IMG/VR virus record: IMGVR_UViG_3300034051_000394
Span: 1 to 54,778 of that record
Strand: one strand, 5' to 3'
Length of the DNA: 54,778 nt
Source: a virus
This document shows positions 34,920 to 45,182 of this stretch, one piece after another. A program made the translations under genes and the position numbers. The stretch's first letter is position 1. Every line of letters starts with the position of its first letter. Under the pieces are notes generated by a model. It searched no databases and was not told where the DNA came from. It saw only the letters and a list, made by a program, of their open reading frames with translations.

Positions 34920-35499
34920 AAATGTAAGGGACAAATCTGTTTTTATTTTTTAATTTATATATTAAATCCCTACATTTATTAAATATCGTATAATCTATCA
35001 AAGTATTACCATTTAATCTTTTTATCCTTTCGACAATTTTTTCTTTTTTACCTTGAAAATAATTTAAAACATTTAAATCTACCCCAAATATTATATTTTC
35101 ACCATATATGTATACCATATCGTTTTCAGAAAAATAAACAATTGGTGATTTAAGAGATAATATTTTTTTTATTATCCTGTAATTTATTTTTCTACTATTA
35201 TAAAGGATATCTAAATAGACATATGGTATATTACTACCGAAAGATTCAAAACAATATTCTTTAAATTGTTCAATATCACTTTCATATTCAGATTTTCTTT
35301 CTGTTTTTTCAAAAGTCCAAAATAACTTATTACTTACTTTTTTATGTATTATGGAAATACCTTCTCCCAATAGTTCTTTAGATAATTTCCTACCAATTAT
35401 CAATGTAGGTAACTCTTCATTAATACATTCTAAACTTTCACAAATTTTAAAATTTTCAATTTCAATTTTTGTCTTTGAAACAATATTCCCTATATCCAT
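34891..35499 (-). CDS. Unknown phage protein with WTFEKTE-type motif
   Basis: A 202-residue protein starting MDIGNIVSKTKIEIENFKIC. Residues about 30-80 read LPTLIIGRKLSKELLGEG followed by KLFWTFEKTERKSEYESDIE, a pattern I think recurs in T4-like marine phage proteins of unknown function. It is Lys/Ile/Tyr rich with no membrane span. It ends IYGNGNGIER in a short repeat that is shared with the start of the next gene. It is the first gene after the hub-like protein; no good promoter is seen (a TATATTTG at 35504-35511 is too close to the ATG). Confidence 0.55.
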   Translation of the reverse strand: MDIGNIVSKTKIEIENFKICESLECINEELPTLIIGRKLSKELLGEGISIIHKKVSNKLFWTFEKTERKSEYESDIEQFKEYCFESFGSNIPYVYLDILYNSRKINYRIIKKILSLKSPIVYFSENDMVYIYGENIIFGVDLNVLNYFQGKKEKIVERIKRLNGNTLIDYTIFNKCRDLIYKLKNKNRFVPYIYGNGNGIER

Positions 35500-35537
35500 A
35501 TTACAAATATAGTGATTTTTTTTTAAAAAGTTAAGTT

Positions 35538-38500
35538 TTAGGCTGGTTTAAAGTAATCTATTAGTGGTTGTTTATCTTTGCCAACAAAAATTGTGAGTAC
35601 ATTTTGGAATGTATCTATTGATTTATCTATTAATGGTGGTTTATACTGTAATGTAATATCTAAACATTTTTTATATGTCGACAATGTACCATTACCTTTT
35701 TGGGATGTATAAAAATATGGAGGATTACTCCCATTTCCTTTATAGTTTTTCCATTGGGCGATTGATCCTTGTATCGCACCATTGACTGTTTTAGATATTT
35801 CGTAAGGACTTATTATTGCAACTTCACCACTTTTATTAAACGCATCATATATTTCATAATATTGTTTCCTACCAATTATATAAAGGAAACCTCTTGGTCT
35901 AAATCTGTATGCATCTCCTTCAAAAATATTATAGTATTTGGTGGTTGTCAGTTGTTCAGAATCTAATTTTTCTAATTTTTTCAATTCAGATTCCAATTTT
36001 TCAATCTGAACCTTATCTGTAACATTATTTTTGTCTAATGACTGTAATTCTTTATTAATTTCTTTTTTTCTACGTTCAATATTATTGTTTGTCTGATATT
36101 CGTTTAACATTTCTTGTGGAGTACCTGGAAGTTCGTATGCCTTATTTTCGGATGAACCACTAGTTGTTGTAGGTGTTGATGCCAATATACCTTTACCAGG
36201 GATACTATTATAATATCTAGTTTGTCCCGATGCAATTGGGTCACTATCAGGAAATCTAACCACGTGTTCTTCTTTTTTAGGATCATCCCATGGCATTTCT
36301 AAATTAATAAAATTTTCTGAGTTTGATAACATTGCCGATAATAACATTGTCACTTGTGTATTAGTAATAATATTATTATCTTTAAATTCTTGAGTTAGTG
36401 AACCGATTAAAGAAGTTAATTCTGTGTCCGTATATTTTGTTACACCTAAATTTCTGAAATTACTTAAACCTGATGCCCCACCAAAATTAGTTTCAAAGTC
36501 AAATAAATCGTCAGGTGTAATATCTTCCCTAACACCAACACCAGATATCGTAGTTAAATTAGTAAATTCTATTTTAGGAACATCACTAATCTCATTCAAA
36601 TCAATATCTAAATCTGCAGTTATTTCTTTTGTCGGTGGTGATATGAATTTAGATTGTCTAACACCCTCAAAATTTGTGGTCATTTGATTTGGTGTAATGT
36701 TGTGACTTACACTAGTTATAAGATATGCACCGTTAAAAAATGGTACATTCTGTAAATCAAAATACATTAATGGTTGTATATTCATACATCCTAAAGAGTC
36801 TATTTTACATGTGTAAGATCTAGTTTTAAATAACCTTAATAAATCCGTACCAACATAAGTTTTCTGCGTTCCACCTCTTTTATCAACTAAATCTGATAAG
36901 GCTTTAAAATATTCACCTGTTTCTCTATGTTCTTGTTGACTAAGTGAGACATTTTTAAATATTGTTTGATTTTGTGCACCAAAAGCCACTCTAAAAGCCA
37001 CTAAAGAACTATCACCGTTTTCCAACATATCTGGCGGTAATTTACCATCCTTAAAACTGTATCCATCATTAGCAAAAAGGTTATTATTCCTTTCTTTTAT
37101 ATCTAAAACTTCTGAAGCACCACCTATATAGATACAACAAAATATTGGTCCTGTAGATTCATTATCCTCTAAAATAGTTTGTGGTTTAAATATTTTAGCA
37201 ACCTCAGTCCTACTTTTATAATTTATGTATGTCGGTAAAATCTGAAATAAGAAATTACTATCTCTTAATAATTTAGACATAAAAAAGTATACACTAGTAT
37301 CTAAATTACTACCTAAAGTTAAAAAACTTTTAAGATTAAAAGTCGCTTCTCCTCCGATATCTCTCCAACCTCTATCAATAAATTTAAAATATTCAATTAA
37401 AAACTTACTATCTGATCCACCACAAATATTAAACGATTTTTTATCTGAACCAACCCATTTACTATTTATGTTTTTAAAATAGTTATATAATTGTAATTTT
37501 ATTTTTGATGTGCTTTTATTTTCACTTTGTTTAACTTGTTCTGCGTCGTTGTTTGCACCTTTTTCATTCCCAAGTTCTTCTTTTTTGAATGTGTCTTTGA
37601 AATTTTTTATATATGATTTAAGATCTGAATTTTTTATTTTTAACCCTAACTTTTCATACTTATCGTTAAAAATATTAGGATTTAATATAATCATATTAGT
37701 TGTGTCTTTAAGTGTGTTAAGTACAGAACTTTTTGCAGTACCTATGTCATTGGTACTTGCATTTACCACATTTAAAGATGATACATATGTAGATATATTT
37801 TTTTCAAATAATCCATTAAATGTGTTATTAAAATTTTGATTATCTACCCAATTTTTAAATAAACTTATTAATTTGTTTTTAGTCGATATTGGTAATGCCT
37901 TTAAATTTTCTTCTATAGATTTTTTATTACTATTATACCCAATTTTAGATAAATATTCGTCTTTTGGTGTTGAGAATTCTGAGTAATCCTTACCATTAAT
38001 ATTAACAAATTTTAAGGGATCTATTGATTCTTCATATCTCCACAATATACTACCAATAAAATAGATATATAATTTTGGTATATTAACTATTCTAGCACCG
38101 TTAAAGATATTACCTTTAAATACTGAACTTAAAAACCCTTCTTTAAAATCTCTGAATGGGAATGTAGATAATAAAAGGTATGCCCTACTATAATTACTTT
38201 GTTGATTTTTATATAAGTCACTTTCTGTAATCAAATCCTCAAACGCTATCGCAGTTTTACTTTTAAAATTACTTATATTTATATATTTACTATTATATGT
38301 ACCTCCAGATGGGTTGAAATCATCTATTTTTGTATTAGATAGATTACCTAAAATTTCATCCTTACTAGATTTTAAAATATTTTTACATACGTCAACGTCC
38401 CAAACATTGAAAGAATTGTAAGTTGTAAGATTGTTTGATGACGCATAAAAGTTTTTATAGAATAAAGGTCCTTTTTCGACAACATTAATTGCGTTACCCG

Positions 38501-41144
38501 CATTTGGATCCGTTAATGCACCGTATAATGCATCTTCTTTTATTTCTTTTATTAATTTTTTAGAGTTATTAATTATATCATTTTCATCGAATAATACATA
38601 TTCAGCGTTTGAGTTATAAGTACCACTTATATTAAAACCATCTATTTTTGGCAAAGTTACGTCTTCCTTAAGTATTAAATCCCCATTATTATTTATCACA
38701 TTATTTACAAAATAATTAGTGGTTTCATAGACACTACTGTTTCTATCCATTTCATCCAATAAATTTGCAATAATTTCTCTAACGTTTTTAGAGTATATTG
38801 TCTTATTAGCGGCAATTGCCTCTAACTTAGAATAATCATCTATTGAACTTAGTCCAGTTGTTTTATTAAAAAGTGAATAATTATCTAATATTATTGACCT
38901 AATCACAAATTGTTGGGTTAATTCTTCTTTAATTGTGTCAATATCATTTAAAGTGTTTATCTTTAACCAAGGGTTTGTTTTATAATCTATAGGATTTATT
39001 GGAAACCAATTGTCGGTATCTAATCCATTTTTTAAAACAGTTGACTTTGTAACCTCCTCTAAAGTTTTTCTTTTTGAAACTAAAATATCAAATACCTCCT
39101 CAGTAAATTTCCATTCAGGAAAATCATTAGGGTTAATTCCTGTTACATCACCGATATATATCTCTTCTAACCCACCATCAGTATTTTTTTGGTATACTGA
39201 AGGCCAAGCCGCACTATTTACACCTGTTGGTATGTCTGTATCATAACTACTTAAAATAGATTTTCTACTAGTTACCTTACTTTTTTGTTCCGATTCAAAA
39301 CTTATATCATATATAGTTTCTACCATTGCCTGAGTATTGTTGGCAAGAATCTCAAAACAATTATTTACTGTTGGTTTAAATCCAAACTTCTTTTTGAAGT
39401 TATCTAAAATTTGTTTATTAATTTCTGTTTGAACGACTTCTCTTTGTTCTTTTATAATCTCTTCTAATTCTATAATTGAATATTCAACTAGTTCTCTTTG
39501 TTTTCTGAAATCAGCAACTAAAACTTGTGTATTACCACTCATAGTTTTAGAGTAGAAGGTCCCATCATTTTTTAATTTTTTAAATAAATCAATATTAAAA
39601 AAATTGTTTTTACCTGAAGTATCTCCATCGTAACTATTAATTAGGAATAAATTATTTGTACCACCACTAAAATAAAATAAATCTAAAATATCTTCATATC
39701 TTTTAGAAACAACTTTATTATCAATACTTTTAGTTGGTGATACTATGTAATCCTCCCAAGCATTTTCTGAAGTTATATTGAAAAAGGACTTTATTAATTC
39801 TTCATCCTTTGAATTCATTTTGTTTTCTACACCAGATACTTTTTGTATTTTTTTTATATATGTCTCTTTTGCTTCTGAGACAGTATTCGTTGGTTTATAT
39901 TCTATTCTTTTGTCTGACGCCAAATATTCTTGATATTTTTTTATTATATCACTTAGGGTATAAATATAAGATTTAAATGCAGAACGATTGACTGAGTTAA
40001 AAACTATATAATCTCTTATAGAAAAATAATTATTTTTATTTTTTAATTCATCATCATTTATTGTGGTTGTTTCAATAACATCTTTTCTATTTTCTAATTG
40101 TATAAAAGGTTTAGAATCTGTTACGTTTGTTTCCGTACTACCATTATAATTATTGTTACTTTCTTTTGGTAGGCTACCACCGATGAATGACTTCAAAGTT
40201 TTTAAAATATTTAATTTACCATTTAAATCTTTTAGAAATTGAAAACTATTTGAGTCTGTTTTTATGACTTCGGTTTCTATTTGAAGTTTACCTATCTTTG
40301 TCATAAAATCATCGATTTTTCTTATATTTAAACTATCTTCAGAATTTGAAGATGTCAATTCTTGAACAAATCCACCAGTTGGTTGTGCAATCCTATCATT
40401 AAAAATTCTATTCAAATTTGCAAACCCTCTTTCTGTATTGACAACACCTATTATGTTACCCATAACCATATCATTTAGGAAAGCCTGTTGGAATCCTAAA
40501 AAGTTTGCAGAAATATCAAAATTACCTGTACTTCCATCAAAGTTTGATGTCCAATTCACCATGTGTAAACAATAATCTACTTTTTGACCAAAATATCCTT
40601 TTACTGATAACCTAAACACAGGATAAGGCATTTTAAAAAATATACTATAAGGCGATAATCTATTATCATCCTCTATTACATCGAATAGTGCACCACCCCT
40701 TACATCAGTAAATGTTATATCTACCACAGGTACTAAACTAGCGTTATATTTAATGTCAATAGATTTAATACCAAAACCTTCTAAAATTCCTGCACTTCTG
40801 GTTTCTGAATTATTTAAACCACCTATTTGGGTCCATTCTGTTGTTGCATAACTTTTTTGAAGTGATGGGTCTAATTTACCATTATTATTATAACTTATTT
40901 TAGTCGATATAAAGTTTACTTCATCTTCAACACCACTGTCAAAAATTATAGGCTTACCCGCTAATGTATTACCACCATATGTAGTTCTACTTCTAGGGTA
41001 GGCAGAAAATTTTACATAAATAAATAAATCTTCAGGTGGAACTATGTCCATGCCTGGTGGATTCGGATCGACAACGAAAACACTTCCAGTTTTATCGTTA
41101 CCAATCTTATTAGAGCTTAACTCTTGAACATTATTTACATCCAT
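35538..41144 (-). CDS. Very large baseplate hub-like protein with degenerate GH19/lysozyme-like C-terminus
   Basis: An 1868-residue protein. Residues about 80-230 have the feel of tail hub proteins (KSIDIKYNASLVPVVDITFT, VKGYFGQKVDYCLHMVNW). Near residue 1470 is PLMYFDLQNVPFFNGAYLIT followed by SVSHNITPNQMTTNFEGVRQ, a pattern of late-control D/gp27-type hub domains. Residues about 1575-1810 resemble a family-19 glycoside hydrolase: TQVTMLLSAMLSNSENF (usual HESGxF) and, about 145 residues on, EGDAYRFRPRGFLYIIGRKQ (usual YRGRGxxQLTGR). A coiled-coil insertion (about 1685-1730) separates them. The glutamate expected in HES is not there, so the domain may be inactive. The middle 1000 residues are unassigned. 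It lies 3 bases after the gp53-like gene, at the hub position. Confidence 0.6.
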   Translation of the reverse strand: MDVNNVQELSSNKIGNDKTGSVFVVDPNPPGMDIVPPEDLFIYVKFSAYPRSRTTYGGNTLAGKPIIFDSGVEDEVNFISTKISYNNNGKLDPSLQKSYATTEWTQIGGLNNSETRSAGILEGFGIKSIDIKYNASLVPVVDITFTDVRGGALFDVIEDDNRLSPYSIFFKMPYPVFRLSVKGYFGQKVDYCLHMVNWTSNFDGSTGNFDISANFLGFQQAFLNDMVMGNIIGVVNTERGFANLNRIFNDRIAQPTGGFVQELTSSNSEDSLNIRKIDDFMTKIGKLQIETEVIKTDSNSFQFLKDLNGKLNILKTLKSFIGGSLPKESNNNYNGSTETNVTDSKPFIQLENRKDVIETTTINDDELKNKNNYFSIRDYIVFNSVNRSAFKSYIYTLSDIIKKYQEYLASDKRIEYKPTNTVSEAKETYIKKIQKVSGVENKMNSKDEELIKSFFNITSENAWEDYIVSPTKSIDNKVVSKRYEDILDLFYFSGGTNNLFLINSYDGDTSGKNNFFNIDLFKKLKNDGTFYSKTMSGNTQVLVADFRKQRELVEYSIIELEEIIKEQREVVQTEINKQILDNFKKKFGFKPTVNNCFEILANNTQAMVETIYDISFESEQKSKVTSRKSILSSYDTDIPTGVNSAAWPSVYQKNTDGGLEEIYIGDVTGINPNDFPEWKFTEEVFDILVSKRKTLEEVTKSTVLKNGLDTDNWFPINPIDYKTNPWLKINTLNDIDTIKEELTQQFVIRSIILDNYSLFNKTTGLSSIDDYSKLEAIAANKTIYSKNVREIIANLLDEMDRNSSVYETTNYFVNNVINNNGDLILKEDVTLPKIDGFNISGTYNSNAEYVLFDENDIINNSKKLIKEIKEDALYGALTDPNAGNAINVVEKGPLFYKNFYASSNNLTTYNSFNVWDVDVCKNILKSSKDEILGNLSNTKIDDFNPSGGTYNSKYINISNFKSKTAIAFEDLITESDLYKNQQSNYSRAYLLLSTFPFRDFKEGFLSSVFKGNIFNGARIVNIPKLYIYFIGSILWRYEESIDPLKFVNINGKDYSEFSTPKDEYLSKIGYNSNKKSIEENLKALPISTKNKLISLFKNWVDNQNFNNTFNGLFEKNISTYVSSLNVVNASTNDIGTAKSSVLNTLKDTTNMIILNPNIFNDKYEKLGLKIKNSDLKSYIKNFKDTFKKEELGNEKGANNDAEQVKQSENKSTSKIKLQLYNYFKNINSKWVGSDKKSFNICGGSDSKFLIEYFKFIDRGWRDIGGEATFNLKSFLTLGSNLDTSVYFFMSKLLRDSNFLFQILPTYINYKSRTEVAKIFKPQTILEDNESTGPIFCCIYIGGASEVLDIKERNNNLFANDGYSFKDGKLPPDMLENGDSSLVAFRVAFGAQNQTIFKNVSLSQQEHRETGEYFKALSDLVDKRGGTQKTYVGTDLLRLFKTRSYTCKIDSLGCMNIQPLMYFDLQNVPFFNGAYLITSVSHNITPNQMTTNFEGVRQSKFISPPTKEITADLDIDLNEISDVPKIEFTNLTTISGVGVREDITPDDLFDFETNFGGASGLSNFRNLGVTKYTDTELTSLIGSLTQEFKDNNIITNTQVTMLLSAMLSNSENFINLEMPWDDPKKEEHVVRFPDSDPIASGQTRYYNSIPGKGILASTPTTTSGSSENKAYELPGTPQEMLNEYQTNNNIERRKKEINKELQSLDKNNVTDKVQIEKLESELKKLEKLDSEQLTTTKYYNIFEGDAYRFRPRGFLYIIGRKQYYEIYDAFNKSGEVAIISPYEISKTVNGAIQGSIAQWKNYKGNGSNPPYFYTSQKGNGTLSTYKKCLDITLQYKPPLIDKSIDTFQNVLTIFVGKDKQPLIDYFKPA

Positions 41145-41147
41145 AGT

Positions 41148-41477
41148 TTATTGTTTTTGGACATATAATGTCATATATTTATTAACTTGATCAATATATT
41201 GTTGTAAACTATCTCTCAAAGGGAATGGTATTCTAATTATTTCTTTATCAGTAATATTTTCTTCAACACCTCCAAATTGAGGATTCGCCAATAAAATTAA
41301 CCAACCATGATATGGATTATCATAATATTTTTGACTTAATTTATCTAAACGTGTAGTTAAAGTACTATAAACAACTGATTTATCACTACTTTTAGTAGGT
41401 AATATGATATAAGGTAATGGTAAATATTTACCATCAAACTTAAAATTTTGATACCTGTCATAATATTCTTTTCCCAT
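41148..41477 (-). CDS. gp53: Baseplate wedge protein gp53-like (LysM-like fold)
   Basis: A 109-residue protein. The segment TRLDKLSQKYYDNPYHGWLI then LLANPQFGG, 10 residues and EIIRIPFPLRDSLQQYI is the LysM-like layout of T4 gp53-type wedge proteins (RxDxLAxxYYGDPxxWWxIxxANP, then IxIPxP). T4 gp53 is 196 residues; this is the core only. Gp53 locks adjacent wedges together around the hub. It lies 3 bases upstream of the hub-like gene and 4 bases after the 1190-residue gene, in a compact operon. Confidence 0.8.
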   Translation of the reverse strand: MGKEYYDRYQNFKFDGKYLPLPYIILPTKSSDKSVVYSTLTTRLDKLSQKYYDNPYHGWLILLANPQFGGVEENITDKEIIRIPFPLRDSLQQYIDQVNKYMTLYVQKQ

Positions 41478-41481
41478 AGTA

Positions 41482-44400
41482 TTAGTTTATCCCATTTGCA
41501 GTAACTGTAAAGTCTTTCTGAACTTTTGTTTTACCTTTATTTTTTGAAAAGTATGCCTCTACTTTTATTTTTGTTTCTTTACCTTTCAATTGAATTTCTT
41601 TGTATTGTTTAGCATCTTTTAAATTATTTTCTGCAGTTTTTACTGCCTTTTTAGTTGTTGGGTTTTTATCGTTTTCAAAATTTGTTTTAGCAGTAGTTAG
41701 TTCATTTTCTTTAGTAGTAATATTATTATCTAAGTTGGCAATTTCAGTTGGCGTCGCCAATTTAGTAAATAATGATGTTGGTTTGGTTATAGTTGCACTA
41801 TTTTCTTTCGATTCTTCTTTTTGACTACCTACTTTAATTATTACTTCTAATTCGTTTTTATCGTTCGCACTATTTTCTTTATCCGTTGGGTTTGTCTCAC
41901 TTGGTAATTTACCACCTCTAGTTTTTGCAACTATATCAGTACCATTTATTACGATTTCTATTGGATTATCCGATTCAACTTGTTCTGTGGTTGCGTTTTT
42001 TTCATCTTGTTTCACTTGATTAATAGTATCTTGTGTTTTTAAACTACCGTATATAGTTTTAACTTTATCTTTTCCGATTAATTTTTCTTTAAGTTGCCCT
42101 AATTTTACTCCGTCCACTATTTTACCATCTTTAATTGTATCAGAACGTACATCATACATTTCAGTATTTGCGTAATAATTAAAAGATACTGCGTTTTGTA
42201 ACCTATTAATTGGTCCAACTAATGAATGTCCACCTATTAAATCAATACTTAATTGTACTGAAGCAATCATTGGTTGAACACCTATACCCTCAGGATTAAT
42301 GTCCCATTTAGGTCCGTCATAAGAAATTTGTAATGAGTTTATTGCAACTTTAGTGTGGAAGAAATCACCAATTCTTAAAATACATATAGGTGGTCTACCA
42401 AAAGAAAGGTTTTGTGGTTGAACTCCCACTTCAACCCCATCCGCAGATGTTTTTTTATCATAAATACTCGGACCTTGTCTCATACATTGATTAAGAAATG
42501 TTAATCTACTATTTAACCCTTCAGGTGTTATACTATGAAAACCTGCATGAAAATATCTAATCTTTTCAGATATTGTTTTAAAGTAGTTTGGGTAATTTGC
42601 GTCGATAAAATCGAAATAAGGTCCCTCATCAATAATTAGATTGTCAATTAAATTAATTGCCTCTGTTGGATCAATTTCCACAGGTGTCTCGCCTTTTTCA
42701 GGTGGTTGTGCCTCTGTAGAATTTTCAGTATCATTTTCCATCTGTACATCCACTCTATATGAATTAGCATCGTTTGTACTAACACTAACACCACTTTCAA
42801 TTTTTATAGGTGAAATATTTTTAAATGTTTTTACATCTAAATTTTGTTGTAAAAAAGTTAATAATTTTTCTTTCAGATCTTTAGAAAATGAATCTGCCAA
42901 TGGAATTGGTTCTACCTTTTTTGTATCATTTTCCAATACTTCCGTACTTGCAAAACCTTTAAGTGTTATTAAAACTTTAGGATTAGTATTATTTAATTGT
43001 TTTTTTATAAACTCAAGTACTTTAATTTTTATTAAATCAAAAGAAGGTTCATTTATAACTCTTTTTGCAATACAATTTTCAGTTGCAACATTACATTCCT
43101 TTACTTGATCATATAAAACTGAACCTTTCTCCTGATCTTTTTCAGGTAAATTTGTTTTGGGTTTTTCTTTTTCATATATTTTTTTCTCAACCTCATCAAT
43201 ATCAGTTTGTGGTACCGCACATTCTAATGCCCTAAGAAAATCTTCAGGTGTAACACAACCAGCAAAGAACCTTTCAACAAGGTTATTATTTTGTCCTCTA
43301 TAACAATTTATCACTCTTGGGTGATCGACTATTATCTTAAAAGATAAGGATCCACTTCTTTTAGAGTTGTTATATGTATATACAGGTTCACTTCTACCGA
43401 TAAATTCAGTAGGTGTCCAATTTGCACTAGTATTCTCATCAAATGTAAGTTCATAAGGTGGGAACCACATAATTCTACCTTTAGTACCTGTTAATGGATC
43501 ACCAGGACCAATTTCAAATAAAGGTAAATCTGATAAATTATCCGCCCAAGCCAAATTTTCCAAAGATAACATAAATTTCTTCCTTGTAGTCTTTGAATCT
43601 AATATACTAGGATGATACTTAGGTATACCATTCTCCATTAAAACACTAAGTGATGCCTTATCTTGTCTCGATGAAAATCCTTCACCAGGGCTCTCCGCAT
43701 TGAAGAATAGTCCTGTGTTCCTTATTGCGTTGAAATAACTGTATCTATCGTTTACTGTCCACACCCTACAATAATTTGTGTTACCCTCAATAGATAATAA
43801 AGACAATTCTGAAATTGCGTTACCTCTACTTATAACCCTATCTTGTTCTTTATCTCTAAAGTATTTTTTAGTTTGGTTAATAAAGACATCGTTTTCACTA
43901 TTATTAACTAATTGTTGTGTTTTATATAATAATGTCTTAGGGTTAAAGTTTTGTTCCCCACCAGTTGTCCAGAAAAATTTATTTTCTTCACCTGATGGTT
44001 CACCTACACCTTCAATAGTAGTTCTTAACCCATTACCAGTATTATCTGTTTCACCATTAAAGTCTTTACTAGTAAATCTTGTGGTTATCCTATTACCTCT
44101 GTTGGTATTTCTTTCTGTCCCAACATAGTATCTTGAATTAATTCCTGCGTTATCCGTACCTGACAATCTACTATCTTCATATTGTGGTCTGTAACTATTT
44201 CTGTTCAAAAGATTAAATGCGAAGGAAACTTGTTGGGTACTTGTTCTTTCAAACAATACTTTCATTCTCAATTCAGTTGATAGAGTTGGTTCAACACCTT
44301 CTTGAATATCTAAATTTGATTTTAATAACTCATCACCTGATTTAACACTACTATTATATTCATTCCAACCAACTGCCGCATTTGGTAATGTATTATAGAA

Positions 44401-45054
44401 TTGGGCACTACCTCTCATTCTATTAACATATTCGTTAACTCTATTACCTATAGGTTGGGTAATATACCCATGAATTAATTGTTCATCATTGGTGAATCCT
44501 TCTACTTGACCAATTTTATCAATAATTGTTTTCTCCAATTGTTGTCCTCCAATAATACCTAACGAAGTTTCTTTTTGAAAATTTAGTGATTTATATGTAT
44601 CGATAACATTAAAAGGAAAGTCTACACCTTTTTTAACTCCATTATTAATTAATGTGAATTGATCTTGATTATACGATATTGGATAAAATCCATTTGTTTT
44701 AGGACCAAATGATGTAGGTAATGGATACCATAAAACAGGTGGTACTGTTAATTCAAAAGTTATGTATTGATCATTTTGTGGTTTGTATTTATTTAAATTG
44801 ACATTTTGTGTCATTCTAAATAATGTACCTAAAGGAAATAATTTTTTCTCTTCGTTATAATGGATAGGAATATTCTCACTCTGAGTACCCATCACAGGTA
44901 CATTAATAACTTTACCAATGTCTTGTAATTTAGATACAAGTCCTGACTGAACTAATGTTTCGTTTACTGGTGGTGGTAAATTTCTATTTAATAACCTATT
45001 CCTAAATTCTTGTGTAGAATAAATACCTTTATTATAATCTAATATTCCTGCCAT
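41482..45054 (-). CDS. Large tail-tube/baseplate protein (gp48/gp54-type candidate) with OmpA-like insertion
   Basis: A 1190-residue protein. The N-terminus (MAGILDYNKGIYSTQEFRNR) is followed by a beta-rich region up to about residue 600. Residues about 675-775 resemble an OmpA-like fold (FDLIKIKVLEFIKKQLNNTN, then KVLITLKGFAST, PLADSFSKDLKEKLLTFLQQ, SYRVDVQME), though key residues are diverged. Residues about 895-965 read like a tail-tube module (INSLQISYDGPKWDINPEGI, ASVQLSIDLIGGHSLVGPIN, AVSFNYYANTEMYD). The C-terminal 100 residues are a Lys/Glu-rich coiled coil. Position right after the tape measure matches T4 gp48/gp54, which start the tube on the hub. The assignment is by position and fold pattern only. 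Confidence 0.5.
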   Translation of the reverse strand: MAGILDYNKGIYSTQEFRNRLLNRNLPPPVNETLVQSGLVSKLQDIGKVINVPVMGTQSENIPIHYNEEKKLFPLGTLFRMTQNVNLNKYKPQNDQYITFELTVPPVLWYPLPTSFGPKTNGFYPISYNQDQFTLINNGVKKGVDFPFNVIDTYKSLNFQKETSLGIIGGQQLEKTIIDKIGQVEGFTNDEQLIHGYITQPIGNRVNEYVNRMRGSAQFYNTLPNAAVGWNEYNSSVKSGDELLKSNLDIQEGVEPTLSTELRMKVLFERTSTQQVSFAFNLLNRNSYRPQYEDSRLSGTDNAGINSRYYVGTERNTNRGNRITTRFTSKDFNGETDNTGNGLRTTIEGVGEPSGEENKFFWTTGGEQNFNPKTLLYKTQQLVNNSENDVFINQTKKYFRDKEQDRVISRGNAISELSLLSIEGNTNYCRVWTVNDRYSYFNAIRNTGLFFNAESPGEGFSSRQDKASLSVLMENGIPKYHPSILDSKTTRKKFMLSLENLAWADNLSDLPLFEIGPGDPLTGTKGRIMWFPPYELTFDENTSANWTPTEFIGRSEPVYTYNNSKRSGSLSFKIIVDHPRVINCYRGQNNNLVERFFAGCVTPEDFLRALECAVPQTDIDEVEKKIYEKEKPKTNLPEKDQEKGSVLYDQVKECNVATENCIAKRVINEPSFDLIKIKVLEFIKKQLNNTNPKVLITLKGFASTEVLENDTKKVEPIPLADSFSKDLKEKLLTFLQQNLDVKTFKNISPIKIESGVSVSTNDANSYRVDVQMENDTENSTEAQPPEKGETPVEIDPTEAINLIDNLIIDEGPYFDFIDANYPNYFKTISEKIRYFHAGFHSITPEGLNSRLTFLNQCMRQGPSIYDKKTSADGVEVGVQPQNLSFGRPPICILRIGDFFHTKVAINSLQISYDGPKWDINPEGIGVQPMIASVQLSIDLIGGHSLVGPINRLQNAVSFNYYANTEMYDVRSDTIKDGKIVDGVKLGQLKEKLIGKDKVKTIYGSLKTQDTINQVKQDEKNATTEQVESDNPIEIVINGTDIVAKTRGGKLPSETNPTDKENSANDKNELEVIIKVGSQKEESKENSATITKPTSLFTKLATPTEIANLDNNITTKENELTTAKTNFENDKNPTTKKAVKTAENNLKDAKQYKEIQLKGKETKIKVEAYFSKNKGKTKVQKDFTVTANGIN

Positions 45055-45070
45055 ATATAATATTTTCTTA

Positions 45071-45084
45071 TTATATAAATATTA
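45071..45084 (-). promoter_or_regulatory. TATTTAT upstream element (full-length copy)
   Basis: Minus-strand TAATATTTATATAA, 16 bases upstream of ATG 45054, identical over 14 bases to the copy at 34478-34491. It lies in a 187-base intergenic region that also holds a TTGACT-type promoter. Confidence 0.45.
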
Positions 45085-45182
45085 GGTCTATAAAATTCAG
45101 GTGATTATTTATTATATAATATATTCGAGTATTCTTGTTTATTTAAAAATCTAGAATTATTTCTTGAATAAACTGGTCCTTG

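Noticed and set aside
35504-35511. TATATTTG -7-type box before the 202-residue gene
   Set aside because: It ends 5 bases from the ATG and has no TTG/TTTG at the right distance upstream.
42641-43108. 155-codon plus-strand open frame
   Set aside because: Antisense to the OmpA-like part of the 1190-residue gene; its Phe/Ser/Val-rich composition is the reverse of a coding strand.
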